58,976 nt of DNA from the NCBI GenBank assembly GCA_030655515.1, contig JAURVI010000013.1, positions 1-58,976 of the forward strand, read 5' to 3'. The translations under genes and the position numbers were made by a program. Origin of the DNA: Polaromonas sp. Lineage in GTDB: Bacteria > Pseudomonadota > Gammaproteobacteria > Burkholderiales > Burkholderiaceae_C. The notes beneath the pieces were generated by a model that was not told the origin of the DNA, did not search any database, and saw nothing but the letters and a program-made list of their open reading frames with translations. Below, piece by piece: positions 8,739 to 20,148 of the stretch. The number at the start of each line of letters is the position of its first letter. Position 1 is the first letter of the stretch.

Positions 8739-10168
8739 AACCCAGTTCCTTCCTTCGTAAAAAGCTCTGTTTTTTTTAGCATCTCAATAACTTTTCCAGG
8801 AACCAGGCCCATCGTGCCGGCCCCCATGCATATCACCACGTCGCCGTTCAGCGCGTTGTCGATGATCGCCTGCGGCATGGCCTCGATGTCATCGACAAAC
8901 ACCGGCTCGACCTTGCCGGCCACGCGCAGCGCACGGGCCAGCGAACGGCCGTCGGCCGCCACAATCGGCGCTTCACCAGCGGCGTAGACCTCCGACAGCA
9001 GCACACAGTCGGCCTGGCCGATCACCTTGACGAAGTCCTCGAAGCAATCGCGCGTACGGGTGTAGCGATGCGGCTGAAAGGCCAGCACCAGACGCCGGCC
9101 CGGAAAGGCGCCGCGTGCCGCTGCCAAGGTGGCGGCCATCTCGACCGGGTGGTGACCGTAGTCATCAATCACCGTGAAGCTGCCGCCCGAGGGCGCGGTC
9201 ACCTCGCCGTAATGCTGAAAGCGCCGGTCCACGCCCTTGAACTCGGCCAGCGCCTTCTGCACGGCAGCGTCCGGCACATTGAGCTCCACCGCCACCGCAA
9301 TCGCCGACAGCGCATTGAGCACGTTGTGTGCGCCGGGTAAATTCAGCACCACCGGCAGATCGGGCAAGGTGACGCCGTTGCGCCGCTGCACCGTGAAGTG
9401 CATCTGGCCGCCAACCGCCTTCACGTCGATGGCGCGCACCTGGGCGTCTTCGCCAAAGCCGTAGCTGGTGATGGGACAGGACACTTGCGGCACGATGTCG
9501 CGCACCGCGGCATCGTCGGTACACAAAACGGCGGTGCCGTAAAACGGCATGCGGTGCAGAAAATCGACAAAGGCCTTTTTGAGGTTGCCGAAGTCGTGGC
9601 CGTAAGTCTCCATGTGGTCGGCGTCAATGTTGGTGACCACCGCCATCACCGGCAGCAAGTTGAGGAAGGAGGCGTCCGACTCGTCGGCCTCGACCACGAT
9701 GTAGTCGCCCGAGCCCAGCTTGGCATTGGCCCCGGCACTGTTCAGGCGCCCGCCGATGACGAAGGTCGGGTCCAGCCCGCCTTCGGCCAGCACGCTGGCG
9801 ACGAGGCTGGTCGTCGTGGTCTTGCCGTGGGTTCCGGCAATCGCAATGCCCTGCTTCAGGCGCATCAGTTCGGCCAGCATCAGCGCGCGCGGCACCACGG
9901 GAATGCGTTTTTCGCGGGCGGCCAGCACTTCGGGGTTGTCGGGCTGCACCGCCGTCGAGGTCACCACCGCATCAACGCTGGCCAGGTTCTGCGCCGCATG
10001 GCCGACAAAGGTCTTGATGCCCAGGCCGGCCAGGCGCCGCAGGGTCGCGCTGTCGGACAAATCGGAGCCGGAAATCACATAGCCCAGGTTGTGCAGCACC
10101 TCGGCAATGCCCGACATGCCCGAGCCGCCCAGACCGATGAAGTGAATGTGTTTGACGGCGTGTTTCAT
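8735..10168 (-). CDS. murC: UDP-N-acetylmuramate--L-alanine ligase
   Basis: It adds L-Ala to UDP-MurNAc, the first peptide step of the precursor pathway. The 477-aa protein shows the UDP-binding Rossmann loop [20 protein letters not shown] at residues 9-28. The Mur ligase P-loop [14 protein letters not shown] is at about 110. Downstream are [10 protein letters not shown], the HN motif in [13 protein letters not shown], and [10 protein letters not shown]. The C-terminal tail [16 protein letters not shown] looks extended. Its DNA (8756-8780) matches a short repeat found elsewhere in the window. It overlaps murG by ATGA. Confidence 0.97.
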   Translation of the reverse strand: MKHAVKHIHFIGLGGSGMSGIAEVLHNLGYVISGSDLSDSATLRRLAGLGIKTFVGHAAQNLASVDAVVTSTAVQPDNPEVLAAREKRIPVVPRALMLAELMRLKQGIAIAGTHGKTTTTSLVASVLAEGGLDPTFVIGGRLNSAGANAKLGSGDYIVVEADESDASFLNLLPVMAVVTNIDADHMETYGHDFGNLKKAFVDFLHRMPFYGTAVLCTDDAAVRDIVPQVSCPITSYGFGEDAQVRAIDVKAVGGQMHFTVQRRNGVTLPDLPVVLNLPGAHNVLNALSAIAVAVELNVPDAAVQKALAEFKGVDRRFQHYGEVTAPSGGSFTVIDDYGHHPVEMAATLAAARGAFPGRRLVLAFQPHRYTRTRDCFEDFVKVIGQADCVLLSEVYAAGEAPIVAADGRSLARALRVAGKVEPVFVDDIEAMPQAIIDNALNGDVVICMGAGTMGLVPGKVIEMLKKTELFTKEGTGL

Positions 10169-11247
10169 CGCACCAGTTCCTCGCAGGCGGCCACCACCTC
10201 GGCGGTGGCATTGATTTTTTGCATCTTTTTGGCCTGTAGCGCCCGCGCCAGCAGCGCAGGCCGCCCTGTTTGTTGCAGCATGTCGGCAAGGATGCCGGGC
10301 GTCAGGTCTTTTTGCTGCACCAGCCAGCCGCCGCCGTTGGCCACGAGAAAGGCCGCATTGGTGGTCTGGTGGTCATCGACCGCCGCCGGAAACGGCACAA
10401 ACAGCGCGGCGGCGCCAACGGCCGCGATTTCGGTCACGGTGCTCGCGCCGGCGCGGCAGACAATCAGGTCGGCCTCGGCGAAAGCCTGGGCGGTGTCGTC
10501 GATGAAGGGGGTGAGCTCGGCCTGCACACCGGCGGCGCGGTAGTTCTCGCTCAGTTCGTCAGTCTGCCTGGCGCCGCTCTGGTGGATGACGCTGGGGCGC
10601 TGCGCCGGCGCAATCAGAGCCAGCGCCTGCGGCACGATGCGGTTCAGGGCCTGGGCACCCAGACTGCCGCCGACCACCAGCAATTTCAAAGGGCCGCTGC
10701 GGCCGGCAAATCGCTCGGCTGGATCCACCTGCCGCATGAACGCCGGTCGCAAGGGGTTGCCCACCCATCGCGCGTTTTTCAGTACATCCGGGAAGGCGGT
10801 GAAGACACGATCAGCCACGCCGGCCAGCACCTTGTTGACCAGGCCGGCGACCGAGTTCTGCTCGTGCAGCACCAGCGGCTTGCCCAGCAGCACACTCATC
10901 AAACCGGCCGGAAAGGCAATGTAGCCCCCCAGGCCCACCACGACGTCCGGCTTGACGCGGCGCAGCACAATGATGCTCTGCCAGAAAGCCTTGAGCAGGC
11001 GCAGCGGCAGCAAAGCCAGCGTGACCAGGCCTTTGCCGCGCACGCCGGAAAAATCAATGCTCTCGAAAGCAAAGCCGCGCGGCGGAACCAACTGGCTTTC
11101 CATGCTCGGATGGTTGGCCGTGCCCTGGCTGCCCAGCCAATGCACCCGCCAGCCGCGCTCACGCAGCGCTTCGGCCACGGCCAGCCCCGGAAAGATGTGG
11201 CCGCCGGTGCCGCCGGCCATGATCAGGACAGTGCGGCTTGCGGTCAT
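10165..11247 (-). CDS. murG: UDP-GlcNAc:undecaprenyl-PP-MurNAc-pentapeptide transferase MurG
   Basis: This membrane-associated GT-B transferase converts lipid I to lipid II. The 360-aa protein starts at [21 protein letters not shown] with the acceptor-binding GGTGGH loop. It also has [12 protein letters not shown], a second glycine-rich loop [12 protein letters not shown] (about 185), and the UDP-GlcNAc site [21 protein letters not shown]. The frame stays open 42 codons upstream, but that stretch runs into the hairpin at the ftsW end and lacks MurG similarity. The ATG at 11247 gives the normal family length. The 82-base gap to ftsW is unusually wide for this cluster. Confidence 0.96.
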   Translation of the reverse strand: MTASRTVLIMAGGTGGHIFPGLAVAEALRERGWRVHWLGSQGTANHPSMESQLVPPRGFAFESIDFSGVRGKGLVTLALLPLRLLKAFWQSIIVLRRVKPDVVVGLGGYIAFPAGLMSVLLGKPLVLHEQNSVAGLVNKVLAGVADRVFTAFPDVLKNARWVGNPLRPAFMRQVDPAERFAGRSGPLKLLVVGGSLGAQALNRIVPQALALIAPAQRPSVIHQSGARQTDELSENYRAAGVQAELTPFIDDTAQAFAEADLIVCRAGASTVTEIAAVGAAALFVPFPAAVDDHQTTNAAFLVANGGGWLVQQKDLTPGILADMLQQTGRPALLARALQAKKMQKINATAEVVAACEELVR

Positions 11248-11318
11248 GTTCGCCCTCCCCGCATCAGCCAAGCCGCGTTCCGCGTCTTGCAGCGCTGCGC
11301 GCTGAGCCGGTTTTGGCG

Positions 11319-11363
11319 AAACAGGCTTCTCATGCGCGGCCCCCGCGCATGAGAAGCCTGTTT
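11319..11363. repeat. 21-bp perfect inverted repeat across the ftsW 3' end
   Basis: Arms 11319-11339 and 11343-11363 are perfect 21-bp complements separated by CCC. The inverted repeat covers the last codons and the stop of ftsW (11330-11332). In the transcript it forms a very stable hairpin followed by only three U residues and CGCC, so it is a poor classical terminator. It could attenuate transcription, block 3'-exonucleases or set the ftsW/murG ratio. Confidence 0.75.
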
Positions 11364-12586
11364 TCATAATCAATGCGCAGCACCACCGCCAGCGAAATCA
11401 GGTTCATCAAAATGGCCGAACCGCCGTAACTCATCAAGGGCAGGGTCAGTCCCTTGGTCGGCAGCGCGCCCAGATTCACGCCCATGTTGATGAAGGCCTG
11501 AAAACCGATCCAGATGCCCACGCCCTGTGCAACCAGGCCGGCAAACAGGCGATCCAGTGCAATCGACTGGCGGCCGATGTGCATGATGCGGCGCGTCATC
11601 CACATGAAGGCGCCGATCACGCACAACACGCCCAACAGACCAAACTCCTCGCCGATCACCGCCAGCAGGAAATCGGTGTGGGCTTCCGGCAGCCAATGGA
11701 GTTTTTCAATGCTGCCGCCCAGGCCCACGCCAAAAACTTCGCCGCGGCCGAAGGCGATCAGCGAGTGGGACAACTGGTAGCCCTTGCCCATCGAGTATTT
11801 GTCGCTCCAGGGGTCCAGGTAGGCAAAGATCCGCTCGCGCCGCCAGTCGCTGAGCATCACCATCAGACCGAAGGCGATCACCACCACCGTCGCAATGACA
11901 AAAAACATGCGGGCATTGACGCCGCCGAGAAAAAGAATGCCCATCGCAATCACCGAGATGACCATGAAGGCGCCCATGTCGGGCTCGGCCAGCAGCAGCA
12001 AGCCCACAATGCCGATGGCCACCGCCATCGGCATGACGGCGCGGAAGAATCGTTCCTTGACTTCCATCTTGCGCACCATGTAGTCGGCGGCATACAGCAG
12101 CACGGCAAACTTCGCCAGCTCCGAGGGCTGAAAATTCATGAAGCCCAGGGAAATCCAGCGGCGGGCGCCGTTGACGCCTTTGCCGACAAAAGGAATCAGC
12201 ACCAGCATCAGCAGCGCCAGGGAGGCGATGAACAGCCACGGCGCCAGCTTTTCCCAGGTCGCGACCGGCACCTGAAAGGCCAGCAAGGCAACGACAAAGG
12301 CCACCCCCAGCGACAGCGCATGACGCAGCAGAAAGTGAGTGTGTGCATAACGGGAAAACTTGGGGTTGTCCGGCATCGCGACCGAAGCCGAATACACCAT
12401 GACCAGGCCCCAGACCAGCAAGGCCACCGTGACCCAGATCAGCGCCTGGTCCACCCCCGACAGGCGCACCGGCGCCGAGGCCGAACGCGACGGCCCCTGA
12501 CCGCCCAGCCGAACCGGCAAGCCATCAGACGCGGTTCCGCCCAGGCCGGAAAACCAACTGACAACACGGCCTGCCACTGTCGTCAT
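11330..12586 (-). CDS. ftsW: Divisome lipid II polymerase FtsW (SEDS family)
   Basis: FtsW is a polytopic SEDS glycosyltransferase partnered with FtsI at the septum. The 418-aa protein starts at [17 protein letters not shown], where its ATG overlaps the murD stop by 4 bases. It has about ten hydrophobic helices from residue 48 on. Family motifs include [26 protein letters not shown] (with the conserved Lys), a large loop containing [38 protein letters not shown] and [14 protein letters not shown]. Its last codons are part of the 21-bp hairpin. Confidence 0.96.
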   Translation of the reverse strand: MTTVAGRVVSWFSGLGGTASDGLPVRLGGQGPSRSASAPVRLSGVDQALIWVTVALLVWGLVMVYSASVAMPDNPKFSRYAHTHFLLRHALSLGVAFVVALLAFQVPVATWEKLAPWLFIASLALLMLVLIPFVGKGVNGARRWISLGFMNFQPSELAKFAVLLYAADYMVRKMEVKERFFRAVMPMAVAIGIVGLLLLAEPDMGAFMVISVIAMGILFLGGVNARMFFVIATVVVIAFGLMVMLSDWRRERIFAYLDPWSDKYSMGKGYQLSHSLIAFGRGEVFGVGLGGSIEKLHWLPEAHTDFLLAVIGEEFGLLGVLCVIGAFMWMTRRIMHIGRQSIALDRLFAGLVAQGVGIWIGFQAFINMGVNLGALPTKGLTLPLMSYGGSAILMNLISLAVVLRIDYENRLLMRGGRA

Positions 12587-14097
12587 GACACCCCCCCGGC
12601 ATCGAGCGCCAGCGCATGAACCGCGTCGCAAAACACCTGGGCACGGTGCGCGTAGTTGTCAAACATGTCGAAGCTGGCACAGGCCGGCGACATCAGCACC
12701 GCGTCGCCTGTTTGCGCCTGCCGGGCAGCCAGCTCGACCGCAGCCGGCATCGAGCAGGCATCGAGCAGGGTGATGCCTGTGCCTTCGAGCGCGGCACGAA
12801 TGACCGGCGCGTCCCGCCCGATCAGGATGACCGCCCGCGTGTGCCGCAGCACCGGCTCTGCCAGCGGCGAAAAATCCTGCCCCTTGCCTTCGCCGCCGAG
12901 AATAAGCACCAGCTTGCGCTCGGCGCCCAGCCCGGTCAGCGCGGCCACCGTGGCCCCCACATTGGTGCCCTTGCTGTCGTCAAAGTACTCGACGCCACGG
13001 ACCACCGCGACGGAGGCCACGCGATGCGGCTCGCCGGTGTATTCGCGCAAGCCATGCAGCATGGACGCCATGCTGCCGCCCACGGCGCCGGCCAGCGCCA
13101 GCGCGGCCAGCGCGTTGGTGGCGTTGTGGCGCCCGCGAATGCGCAGAGCCTCGACCGGCATCAGGCGCTGGATGTGCAGCGCCACGTCTTCGTCCTTGTA
13201 TTGAACGCCGCCGGGGCGCTTCTTTCTTATCGTTTCGTCCGCCTCGGCCGCACGCACCAGCCAGGCCATGCCGTTGACGGTTTCAATACCGTAGTCGCCC
13301 GGTCGCTGCGGTTCGCCGCTGCCGAAGGTGGCGTACTCGCGAAGTTGTTTACCTTTGACCAGCGGCGGCAGGCCAGCCATCACCGCAGCGTCGTCGCGGT
13401 TGAGCAGCATCAGGCCCTGGCTGCCAAAAATGTTGCGCTTGGCGGCGCCGTAGGCCTGCATGGAACCGTGCCAGTCCAGGTGGTCCTCGCTGAGGTTCAG
13501 AACGGTGGCGACAGAAGGCTCAAAGCTGCGCACCTGATCGAGCTGAAAACTCGACAGCTCCAGCACCCAGACCTCGGGAAGTTCGTCCGCATCGAGTCTG
13601 GCAGCCAGGGTGTCCAGCAGGGTCGGGCCGATGTTGCCGGCCACCGCCACCGATTTTCCGGCGCGCGCAAGCAGCCGGCCGGTCAGCGCGGTCACCGTGG
13701 TTTTGCCGTTGGTGCCGGTGATGCCGATGACTTTCGGCGCGTAGCCCTGGCCGTCCTTCAGGTCAGCCAGGGCCTGCGCGAACAGGCTCAGTTCATTGCC
13801 GCAGGGCAGGCCCTGCGCCTGCGCCGCGGTGATCACCGCGGCGACCGAGCCTGGCGCCAGGCCCGGACTCTTGAGCACCATGCGGATGTCCGTCCCGACC
13901 ACCAGGTCCGCCACCATCGCACCGCTGACAAACTGCGCGGAAGGAACACTCTCGCGCAAGGCCTGCATCTGCGGCGGCGCTGGCCGCGTATCGGCCACAG
14001 TCACTTGTGCGCCGCAACGGGCGCACCAGCGCGCCAGCGCCAGACCGGACAGGCCCAGCCCCAAAACCAGAACATGTTGTTGCGCCAGGTGCTTCAT
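12583..14097 (-). CDS. murD: UDP-N-acetylmuramoylalanine--D-glutamate ligase
   Basis: It adds D-Glu to UDP-MurNAc-L-Ala in the cytosol. The 504-aa protein is somewhat longer than typical MurD (about 440-460). It has the N-terminal Rossmann loop [14 protein letters not shown] and the P-loop [30 protein letters not shown] and the HN motif [12 protein letters not shown] follow, then [11 protein letters not shown] and [20 protein letters not shown]. Extra length sits in the middle domain around [20 protein letters not shown] (about residues 285-315). The ATG at 14097 overlaps the mraY stop. Confidence 0.96.
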   Translation of the reverse strand: MKHLAQQHVLVLGLGLSGLALARWCARCGAQVTVADTRPAPPQMQALRESVPSAQFVSGAMVADLVVGTDIRMVLKSPGLAPGSVAAVITAAQAQGLPCGNELSLFAQALADLKDGQGYAPKVIGITGTNGKTTVTALTGRLLARAGKSVAVAGNIGPTLLDTLAARLDADELPEVWVLELSSFQLDQVRSFEPSVATVLNLSEDHLDWHGSMQAYGAAKRNIFGSQGLMLLNRDDAAVMAGLPPLVKGKQLREYATFGSGEPQRPGDYGIETVNGMAWLVRAAEADETIRKKRPGGVQYKDEDVALHIQRLMPVEALRIRGRHNATNALAALALAGAVGGSMASMLHGLREYTGEPHRVASVAVVRGVEYFDDSKGTNVGATVAALTGLGAERKLVLILGGEGKGQDFSPLAEPVLRHTRAVILIGRDAPVIRAALEGTGITLLDACSMPAAVELAARQAQTGDAVLMSPACASFDMFDNYAHRAQVFCDAVHALALDAGGVS

Positions 14098-15272
14098 CTC
14101 AGCTTGAGGGTTGAAAGACCGACCAGGCACAGCAGCATGGTGATGATCCAGAAACGCACGACGACTTGTGTTTCCTTCCAGCCGCTCTTTTCGAAATGAT
14201 GGTGCAGCGGCGCCATTCGAAAAAGCCGCCGGCCTTCGCCAAAACGCTTGCGCGTGTATTTGAAATAAATCACTTGCAGCATCACCGACAGGGCTTCAAC
14301 GACAAATATGCCGCCCATGATCGCCAGCACGATTTCCTGGCGCACGATGACCGCGATCGTGCCCAGCGCCGCGCCCAGCGCCAGGGCACCGACATCGCCC
14401 ATGAAGACCTGCGCGGGATGGGTGTTGAACCACAAAAACGCCAGGCCGGCGCCGGCCATGGCCGAGCAGAAAATCAGCAGCTCGCCCGAGCCCGGAATAT
14501 GCGGGAAAAACAGGTACTTGGAGTAAACGGCGCTGCCCGTCACATAAGCAAACACACCGAGGGCCGAGCCCACCATCACCACCGGCATGATCGCCAGACC
14601 GTCCAGGCCATCGGTCAGGTTCACCGCATTGCTGGCGCCGACAATGACGAGGTAGGTGAGCAGCACAAAACCGAACACGCCCAGCGGATAACTGATTTCC
14701 TTGAAGAAAGGCAACTGCAACCCGGCCTTGGGCGGCAGGTTCACGTCAAAGCCCGACTGCACCCATCTGAAAAACAGCTCCAGCACCCGCAGGTTGGAGC
14801 TTTCCGAAATGCTGAACACCAGGTACAGGGCGGCGAGCAGACCGATCACCGATTGCCATAGGTATTTTTCACGCGAGCGCATGCCTTCCGGGTCCTTATG
14901 CACGACCTTGCGCCAGTCATCGGCCCAGCCAATGGCGCCAAAACCCAGCGTGACGACCAGCACAATCCAGACGAAGCGGTTGCTCAGGTCAAACCACAGC
15001 AGCGTGGAGATGCCGATCGACAGAAGAATCAGCACGCCGCCCATGGTGGGCGTGCCGCTTTTGCTCAAGTGGGTCTGCATCGCGTAGTCGCGGATCGGCT
15101 GCCCGATCTTGAGATGCGTCAAACGGCGAATGACAAAAGGCCCCGCCAGCAAACCGATCAGCAGGGCGGTCAGCGCCGCCATGACCGCGCGAAACGTCAG
15201 GTACTGAAACACCCTGAAATAGCCGAATTCGGGCGACAAGGTTTGCAGCCATTGAGCCAGGCTAAGCAGCAT
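14094..15272 (-). CDS. mraY: Phospho-MurNAc-pentapeptide transferase MraY
   Basis: This polytopic inner-membrane enzyme transfers phospho-MurNAc-pentapeptide to undecaprenyl phosphate to form lipid I. The 392-aa length is slightly above the usual 360. Motifs include [11 protein letters not shown], the DDWRK acidic pair, [13 protein letters not shown] with Mg-binding aspartates, [11 protein letters not shown] and the HHHFE motif near the end. Its start overlaps the murE-murF stop by 11 bases, and its ribosome-binding site (GAGGAG) is encoded inside the glutamine-run tail of that fusion. Confidence 0.97.
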   Translation of the reverse strand: MLLSLAQWLQTLSPEFGYFRVFQYLTFRAVMAALTALLIGLLAGPFVIRRLTHLKIGQPIRDYAMQTHLSKSGTPTMGGVLILLSIGISTLLWFDLSNRFVWIVLVVTLGFGAIGWADDWRKVVHKDPEGMRSREKYLWQSVIGLLAALYLVFSISESSNLRVLELFFRWVQSGFDVNLPPKAGLQLPFFKEISYPLGVFGFVLLTYLVIVGASNAVNLTDGLDGLAIMPVVMVGSALGVFAYVTGSAVYSKYLFFPHIPGSGELLIFCSAMAGAGLAFLWFNTHPAQVFMGDVGALALGAALGTIAVIVRQEIVLAIMGGIFVVEALSVMLQVIYFKYTRKRFGEGRRLFRMAPLHHHFEKSGWKETQVVVRFWIITMLLCLVGLSTLKLR

Positions 15273-18120
15273 GGGTCTTCTCCTCTTGTTGTTGCTGTTG
15301 TTGTGCGCTGGCGGTGACGGCTTCGACCACGCGTTCCATTTTCATGAAGCGCGACCCCTTGACCAGCACGCTGGCTACACCCGGCAAGGCCGCCGTCACC
15401 GCAGCCTGGAGTGCGGCAACGTCATCGCCAAAGTGCCGGCCATTGCCAAAACCCTGCGCAGCGTGGGCCGACTGCGGCCCCAGCGTACACACCTGCTCGA
15501 TGCCGCGCGCACGCGCGTAGGCGCCGACTTCGGCATGGAACGCGGGGCCCTGATCGCCCACCTCGCCCATGTCACCGAGCACCAGCAGGCGCGGCGCCGG
15601 CAGTTCGGCCAGCACGTCGATGGCGGCACGCACGGAATCCGGGTTGGCGTTGTAGCTGTCATCAATCAGCGTGATCGCCCGGCCTGCCACGGTGAGCTGC
15701 AGGGCGCGAGAACGGCCCTTCACCGGTGCAAAAGCACTGAGCCCGGCGGAAATCGCCGCCAGCGGCACACCAGCCGCCAGGGCGCAGGCGGTGGCGGCCA
15801 GGGCGTTTTTGACGTTGTGGCGGCCGGCCACCCGCAGCGAAAAATCGAGCGCCCCCTGCGGCGTACTCGCCTTCACTTGCCAGTCGCTGCCCGTCCAGCG
15901 GGAAGAGGCCGTCACATCGGCGGTGCCCGATTCGGCAAAAGTCAGCACCGTGCGGGAAGCAGCCAGCGACTTCCAGATCGGCGTGTACAGCTCGTCGGCC
16001 GGAAACACAGCGATGCCCGACGCCGGCAACGCCTCGATGACGGCACCGTTTTCGCGGGCCACCGCTTCCACGGTGGCCATGAACTCCAGGTGTTCACGCT
16101 GGGCATTGTTGACCAGGGCCACCGTGGGCCGGGCCAGTCCGGCCAGGTAGGCAATCTCACCGGGGTGGTTCATTCCCAGCTCGATCACGCCGGCCTGATG
16201 GCTGGCGCGCAAACGCAGCAGGGTCAAAGGCACACCGATATCGTTATTGAAATTTCCTTCGGTTGCAAAAGCCCCGTCGTGCCTCCATGCGCGCAGAATG
16301 GAGGCGATCATTTGCGTCACCGTGGTCTTGCCGTTGCTGCCGGTCACGGCGATCAGCGGCAAAGTGAACTGCGCGCGCCAGCCGGCTGCGAGCTGGCCCA
16401 GCGCCTGCTTCGTATCAGCCACCAGCAAACCGGGCAGCCCGGCGCTCAATCCATGCTGCGCCAAAGCCGCCACCGCGCCGTGGTCTTTGGCCCGGGCCAG
16501 AAAATCATGGGCATCAAAGCGCTCGCCTTTGAGCGCGACAAACAAGTCCCCCGCTTGCAGGCTGCGCGTGTCGGTATGCACCCTTTTGAACGCCAGCGCG
16601 CCGTCTCCGACCATCTGGGCCGACGGCAGCCAGTGCAGGGCTTGCTGCAAGCTCATCATGCCCTGCTCCAGCGCAGCCACGGCCTGCGACTTGTCGGAAA
16701 ACGGCCGCTTGACGCCCCCGGTTTCCTGGTAGCTTTCATGCCCTTTGCCGGCAAGAAGGACCACATCGCCCGCCTGCGCCAAGCCGACCGCATGGGCAAT
16801 CGCCAGCGCACGGTCCGGCTGGACATGCACGGCATCCTGATCGCTGAAACCCTGCAGTATCTGGCTGATGATGGCGTCCGGATCTTCGCTGCGCGGGTTG
16901 TCGCTGGTCAGCACAACCCGGTCGGCGTGTTTTTCCGCCACCGCCGCCATCAGGGGGCGCTTGCCGGCGTCACGCGCGCCGCCACAGCCAAAAACGCACC
17001 AGAGCTTGCCGGCGCGGTCGGCCGCCAGCGGCTTGAGCGCGCCCAGCACCTGGTCGAGCGCGTCGGGGGTGTGTGCATAGTCGACCACCACCAGCGGCCG
17101 GCCCGGCACCGCAATCGTGTCCATGCGCCCGGGCACAGGCAGCAAGTGGGCGCAGACATCAACGACCGCCGGCAAAGGCAGTCCGAGCGCCCGCAAGGCC
17201 GCCATCACGCCCAGCAGATTGGAGACGTTGTATTGCCCGACCAGACGTGTCGATATCCGGTGCCGCGCAGCGCCTTCCACCACATCGAAGCTCAAGGCCT
17301 CCAGGCCATGATGAATAGCCTGGGCCTGCAGCCGCGCCGGCGCCACGCAGGACACCGTCCAGACGTCGAGGCCAGAATCGCGCAGCGAAACGGCCAGCGC
17401 CGCGCCTTTCGCGTCGTCGATGTTGAGCACGGCGGCCTTTAACCCCGGCCAGCCAAACAGCCTGGCTTTGGCCTCCCAGTAGGACTGCATGGTGTGGTGG
17501 TAGTCGAGATGGTCCTGCGTGAAATTGGTGAAAATCGCAACGCGTATGACGGTGGCGGCTAGCCGGTGTTCGGCGATGCCAATCGAAGAAGCCTCCAGCG
17601 CGCACGCGGCAAAACCGTCATCGACCCAGCGCCTGAGCTGCTGTTGCAGCAACACCGGATCGGGTGTCGTCAGGCCGTTGAAGACCATCGCATCGGGCTG
17701 ACCGATCCCCAGTGTGCCGACGACGCCGCAGGGGCGGCCCAGCTTGCCCAGGGCCTGGGCCAGCCACCAGGCGGTCGAGGTTTTGCCGTTGGTGCCTGTC
17801 ACCGCCAGCACATCGAGCTGCCGGCTGGGATGGTCGAAATAGGCCGCCGCAATCGGCGCCGCCGCGATTTTCAAGCCGCTGTAGACCGCCACGCGGCGGT
17901 CTGTGAAACCCCAGGCATCAACCCCCTCCTGCTCCACCAGACAGGCCTGCGCGCCGGCCGCAAGCACATCGGCGACATATTTGCGCGCATCGGTGGCAGC
18001 GCCCGGCCAGGCAATAAAACCATCACCGACCCCGACCTTGCGGCTATCGGTCCACAGACTGCCGGTGACACGCTGGCGCAACCAGCGCGCGGCCTGCTCG
18101 GGGGTGTGCAGCCGCTCCAT
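15262..18120 (-). CDS. murE-murF: MurE-MurF fusion: bifunctional meso-DAP and D-Ala-D-Ala adding ligase
   Basis: One continuous 952-aa frame joins two Mur ligases. Residues 1 to about 490 are MurE: P-loop [14 protein letters not shown] (about 105-118), [12 protein letters not shown], and the DNPRSEDP motif (about 405) that selects meso-diaminopimelate. From about 497, starting [10 protein letters not shown], is MurF: P-loop [36 protein letters not shown], and [14 protein letters not shown]. No stop or frameshift lies at the junction. It catalyses two consecutive cytosolic steps, adding m-DAP and then D-Ala-D-Ala. Such fusions are known in some Burkholderiales, for example Bordetella. The C-terminus ends in six glutamines plus EEKTHAA. 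Confidence 0.97.
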   Translation of the reverse strand: MERLHTPEQAARWLRQRVTGSLWTDSRKVGVGDGFIAWPGAATDARKYVADVLAAGAQACLVEQEGVDAWGFTDRRVAVYSGLKIAAAPIAAAYFDHPSRQLDVLAVTGTNGKTSTAWWLAQALGKLGRPCGVVGTLGIGQPDAMVFNGLTTPDPVLLQQQLRRWVDDGFAACALEASSIGIAEHRLAATVIRVAIFTNFTQDHLDYHHTMQSYWEAKARLFGWPGLKAAVLNIDDAKGAALAVSLRDSGLDVWTVSCVAPARLQAQAIHHGLEALSFDVVEGAARHRISTRLVGQYNVSNLLGVMAALRALGLPLPAVVDVCAHLLPVPGRMDTIAVPGRPLVVVDYAHTPDALDQVLGALKPLAADRAGKLWCVFGCGGARDAGKRPLMAAVAEKHADRVVLTSDNPRSEDPDAIISQILQGFSDQDAVHVQPDRALAIAHAVGLAQAGDVVLLAGKGHESYQETGGVKRPFSDKSQAVAALEQGMMSLQQALHWLPSAQMVGDGALAFKRVHTDTRSLQAGDLFVALKGERFDAHDFLARAKDHGAVAALAQHGLSAGLPGLLVADTKQALGQLAAGWRAQFTLPLIAVTGSNGKTTVTQMIASILRAWRHDGAFATEGNFNNDIGVPLTLLRLRASHQAGVIELGMNHPGEIAYLAGLARPTVALVNNAQREHLEFMATVEAVARENGAVIEALPASGIAVFPADELYTPIWKSLAASRTVLTFAESGTADVTASSRWTGSDWQVKASTPQGALDFSLRVAGRHNVKNALAATACALAAGVPLAAISAGLSAFAPVKGRSRALQLTVAGRAITLIDDSYNANPDSVRAAIDVLAELPAPRLLVLGDMGEVGDQGPAFHAEVGAYARARGIEQVCTLGPQSAHAAQGFGNGRHFGDDVAALQAAVTAALPGVASVLVKGSRFMKMERVVEAVTASAQQQQQQEEKTHAA

Positions 18121-19853
18121 CAGAAAGACTCCTCCACCCGGTTGGCGGCGATTTGCGGCTTGACCGCCATATCGGGCGGCAGCCCCAACATGCGCAAGGT
18201 CTGCTGCACGGTCTCGCTGAATACGGGGGCGGCGACGTCGCCGCCAAAGTATTTGCCGTTACTCGGCTCGTCAATCATCACGGCGACGACGATGCGCGGC
18301 TTTTCCGTGGGCGCAATGCCGACAAAGAAGCCGCGGTATTTTTTATCGGCATAGCCCTTGCCTTCCTGCTTGTGCGCCGTGCCGGTTTTGCCGCCTACGG
18401 AGTAGCCCATGGTCTGCGCCTTGGGCGCGGTGCCGCCCGGCCCAGTGACCAGGTGCAGCATGTTGCGCACGGCGATGGCATGTCTTTCACTGATCACACG
18501 CACCCCGACGGCGGGCTCCGGGCTTTTGATCAGGCTCACCGGCGCCAGATCACCGTCTCGCGCAAACACGCTGTAGGCATGCGCCAGTTGAAACAGCGAG
18601 GTGGACAAGCCGTAGCCATAACTCATCGTGGCCTGCTCGATCGGGCGCCATGTCTTGTAGGCGCGCAGCCGGCCGCTGACGGCGCCCGGGAAGGGAAGCC
18701 GCGGTTTCTGACCAAAGCCCACCTGGGTGTACATCTCCCACATCTCGCGCGGCTGCATTTGCATGGCCATCTTGACCGTGCCGACGTTGCTGGATTTCTG
18801 GATCACCTGGTTGACCGTGAGCAGGCCTTGCGGGTGCGCGTCCGAAATGGTCGAACCGCCTATCGCCAAGCGTCCGGGTGCGGTCTGAATCTGCGTCTCC
18901 GGTGTGACGAGGCCTTTTTGCAGCGCCAGCGCCACGACAAAAGGTTTCATCGTCGAGCCGGGTTCAAAGGTATCGGTCAGCGCGCGGTTTCTCAACTGCG
19001 CGCCGCTCAGGTTCTGGCGCTTGTCGGGGGCAAAGCTGGGGTAGTTCGCCAGCGCCAGCACCTCGCCGCTGACACTGTCGAGCACCACCACACTGCCGGC
19101 CTTGGCCCTGTGGGCCAGCACCGCATCGCGCAGCTTCTGGTAGGCGAAGAACTGTATCTTGCTGTCGATGGACAACTGCATATCCTTGCCGTCCACCGGT
19201 GGCACCTGCTCGCGCACGTCTTCCACGACCCGGCCCAGCCTGTCCTTGATCACGCGGCGTGAGCCGGCATGACCCGCCAGGTCCTTGTTGAAGGCCAGCT
19301 CCATGCCTTCCTGGCCCATGTCTTCCACGTTGGTAAAACCGACCACATGGGCGGCGGCTTCGCCTTCCGGGTACTGCCGTTTGTACTCTTTGCGCTGGTA
19401 AATGCCCTTGAGGCCCAGGGCCTGGATTTTCTGGGCAACGGACTCATCGACCTGCCGCTTGATCCAGACAAAGCTCTTGTCTTCGTCGGCCAGTTTTTTT
19501 GTCAGCTCCGGCACAGGCATTTGCAGCAACCGGGCCAGCTCGGCGAGCTGGGCTTTGCTGCCATCGACGTCCTCGGGAATAGCCCAGATACTGGGCGCCG
19601 GTACGCTCGACGCCAGGATCAGGCCATTGCGGTCCAGAATTCGGCCGCGACTGGCGGGCAGCTCCAGCGTGCGGGCGAAGCGCACTTCTCCCTGACGCTG
19701 GAAAAAGGCGTTGCCAAATACCTGCACGTGGGCTGCGCGCCCGGCCAGCCCGGCAAAGGCCAGCGCAATGCCACCCACGATCAGCTTGCTGCGCCAGACC
19801 GGCGTTTTGCTGGCCAGCAGCGGGCTGGAGGTGTAAAGAACGCTTCTACTCAC
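18120..19853 (-). CDS. ftsI: Septal peptidoglycan transpeptidase FtsI (PBP3)
   Basis: This class B penicillin-binding protein cross-links septal peptidoglycan with FtsW. The 577-aa protein has a membrane anchor at about residues 23-43 and a pedestal domain starting RGRILDRNGLILASSVP. The transpeptidase motifs are SxxK in PGSTMKPF (about 300), SxN in KSSNVGT (about 355) and KTGT in GGKTGTAHK (about 490). The start is a GTG at 19853, six bases after the GGAGG ribosome-binding site. A GTG two codons earlier abuts that site and is less likely. It overlaps ftsL by 8 bases and murE by 1. Confidence 0.96.
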   Translation of the reverse strand: MSRSVLYTSSPLLASKTPVWRSKLIVGGIALAFAGLAGRAAHVQVFGNAFFQRQGEVRFARTLELPASRGRILDRNGLILASSVPAPSIWAIPEDVDGSKAQLAELARLLQMPVPELTKKLADEDKSFVWIKRQVDESVAQKIQALGLKGIYQRKEYKRQYPEGEAAAHVVGFTNVEDMGQEGMELAFNKDLAGHAGSRRVIKDRLGRVVEDVREQVPPVDGKDMQLSIDSKIQFFAYQKLRDAVLAHRAKAGSVVVLDSVSGEVLALANYPSFAPDKRQNLSGAQLRNRALTDTFEPGSTMKPFVVALALQKGLVTPETQIQTAPGRLAIGGSTISDAHPQGLLTVNQVIQKSSNVGTVKMAMQMQPREMWEMYTQVGFGQKPRLPFPGAVSGRLRAYKTWRPIEQATMSYGYGLSTSLFQLAHAYSVFARDGDLAPVSLIKSPEPAVGVRVISERHAIAVRNMLHLVTGPGGTAPKAQTMGYSVGGKTGTAHKQEGKGYADKKYRGFFVGIAPTEKPRIVVAVMIDEPSNGKYFGGDVAAPVFSETVQQTLRMLGLPPDMAVKPQIAANRVEESF

Positions 19854-20139
19854 GCGCACCCTCCGTTGCTGATCCGTTTTTGTACGTCACATACTGCGTG
19901 ATGGCCGGTGTTGCCGTGCGCATCTGCAGGCGATCCTTGGAAATTTGTTCCACACGCAGTGGCGTGGCCTGCGCGCGCTTTTCGACCTGCAGCCGTTCCT
20001 TGTCGGCTTCGAGCCGGTGGCTGAGCGCCGCCGTTTTTTCGAGCTCGACGTACAGGCGGCGGGATTCGTATTGCGTGCGCACCAGGTACAGCGCACTGAA
20101 CAGCACGGCAATGAGAAGCGCCAGGTTCAGGCGTGTCAT
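19846..20139 (-). CDS. ftsL: Cell division protein FtsL
   Basis: A 97-aa bitopic divisome protein that forms a complex with FtsB and FtsQ and helps activate FtsWI. It has a short cytoplasmic start, one membrane helix (about residues 4-21) and a coiled-coil segment with heptad pattern (about 25-65, around LYVELEKTAALSHRLEADKE). Primary sequence is poorly conserved in this family; position between rsmH and ftsI and the topology make the call. A palindromic repeat separates it from rsmH. Confidence 0.92.
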   Translation of the reverse strand: MTRLNLALLIAVLFSALYLVRTQYESRRLYVELEKTAALSHRLEADKERLQVEKRAQATPLRVEQISKDRLQMRTATPAITQYVTYKNGSATEGARE

Positions 20140-20148
20140 GGTGTTGCT

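Noticed and set aside
11248..11373. N-terminal extension of MurG by 42 codons
   Set aside because: It would begin inside ftsW and the hairpin, and MurG proteins start at the GGTGGH region.
15271..17442. 723-codon frame opposite murE-murF
   Set aside because: Antisense artefact of a GC-rich gene; composition dominated by Arg/Gly/His/Gln, no recognisable domain, and the opposite strand has full Mur ligase motifs.
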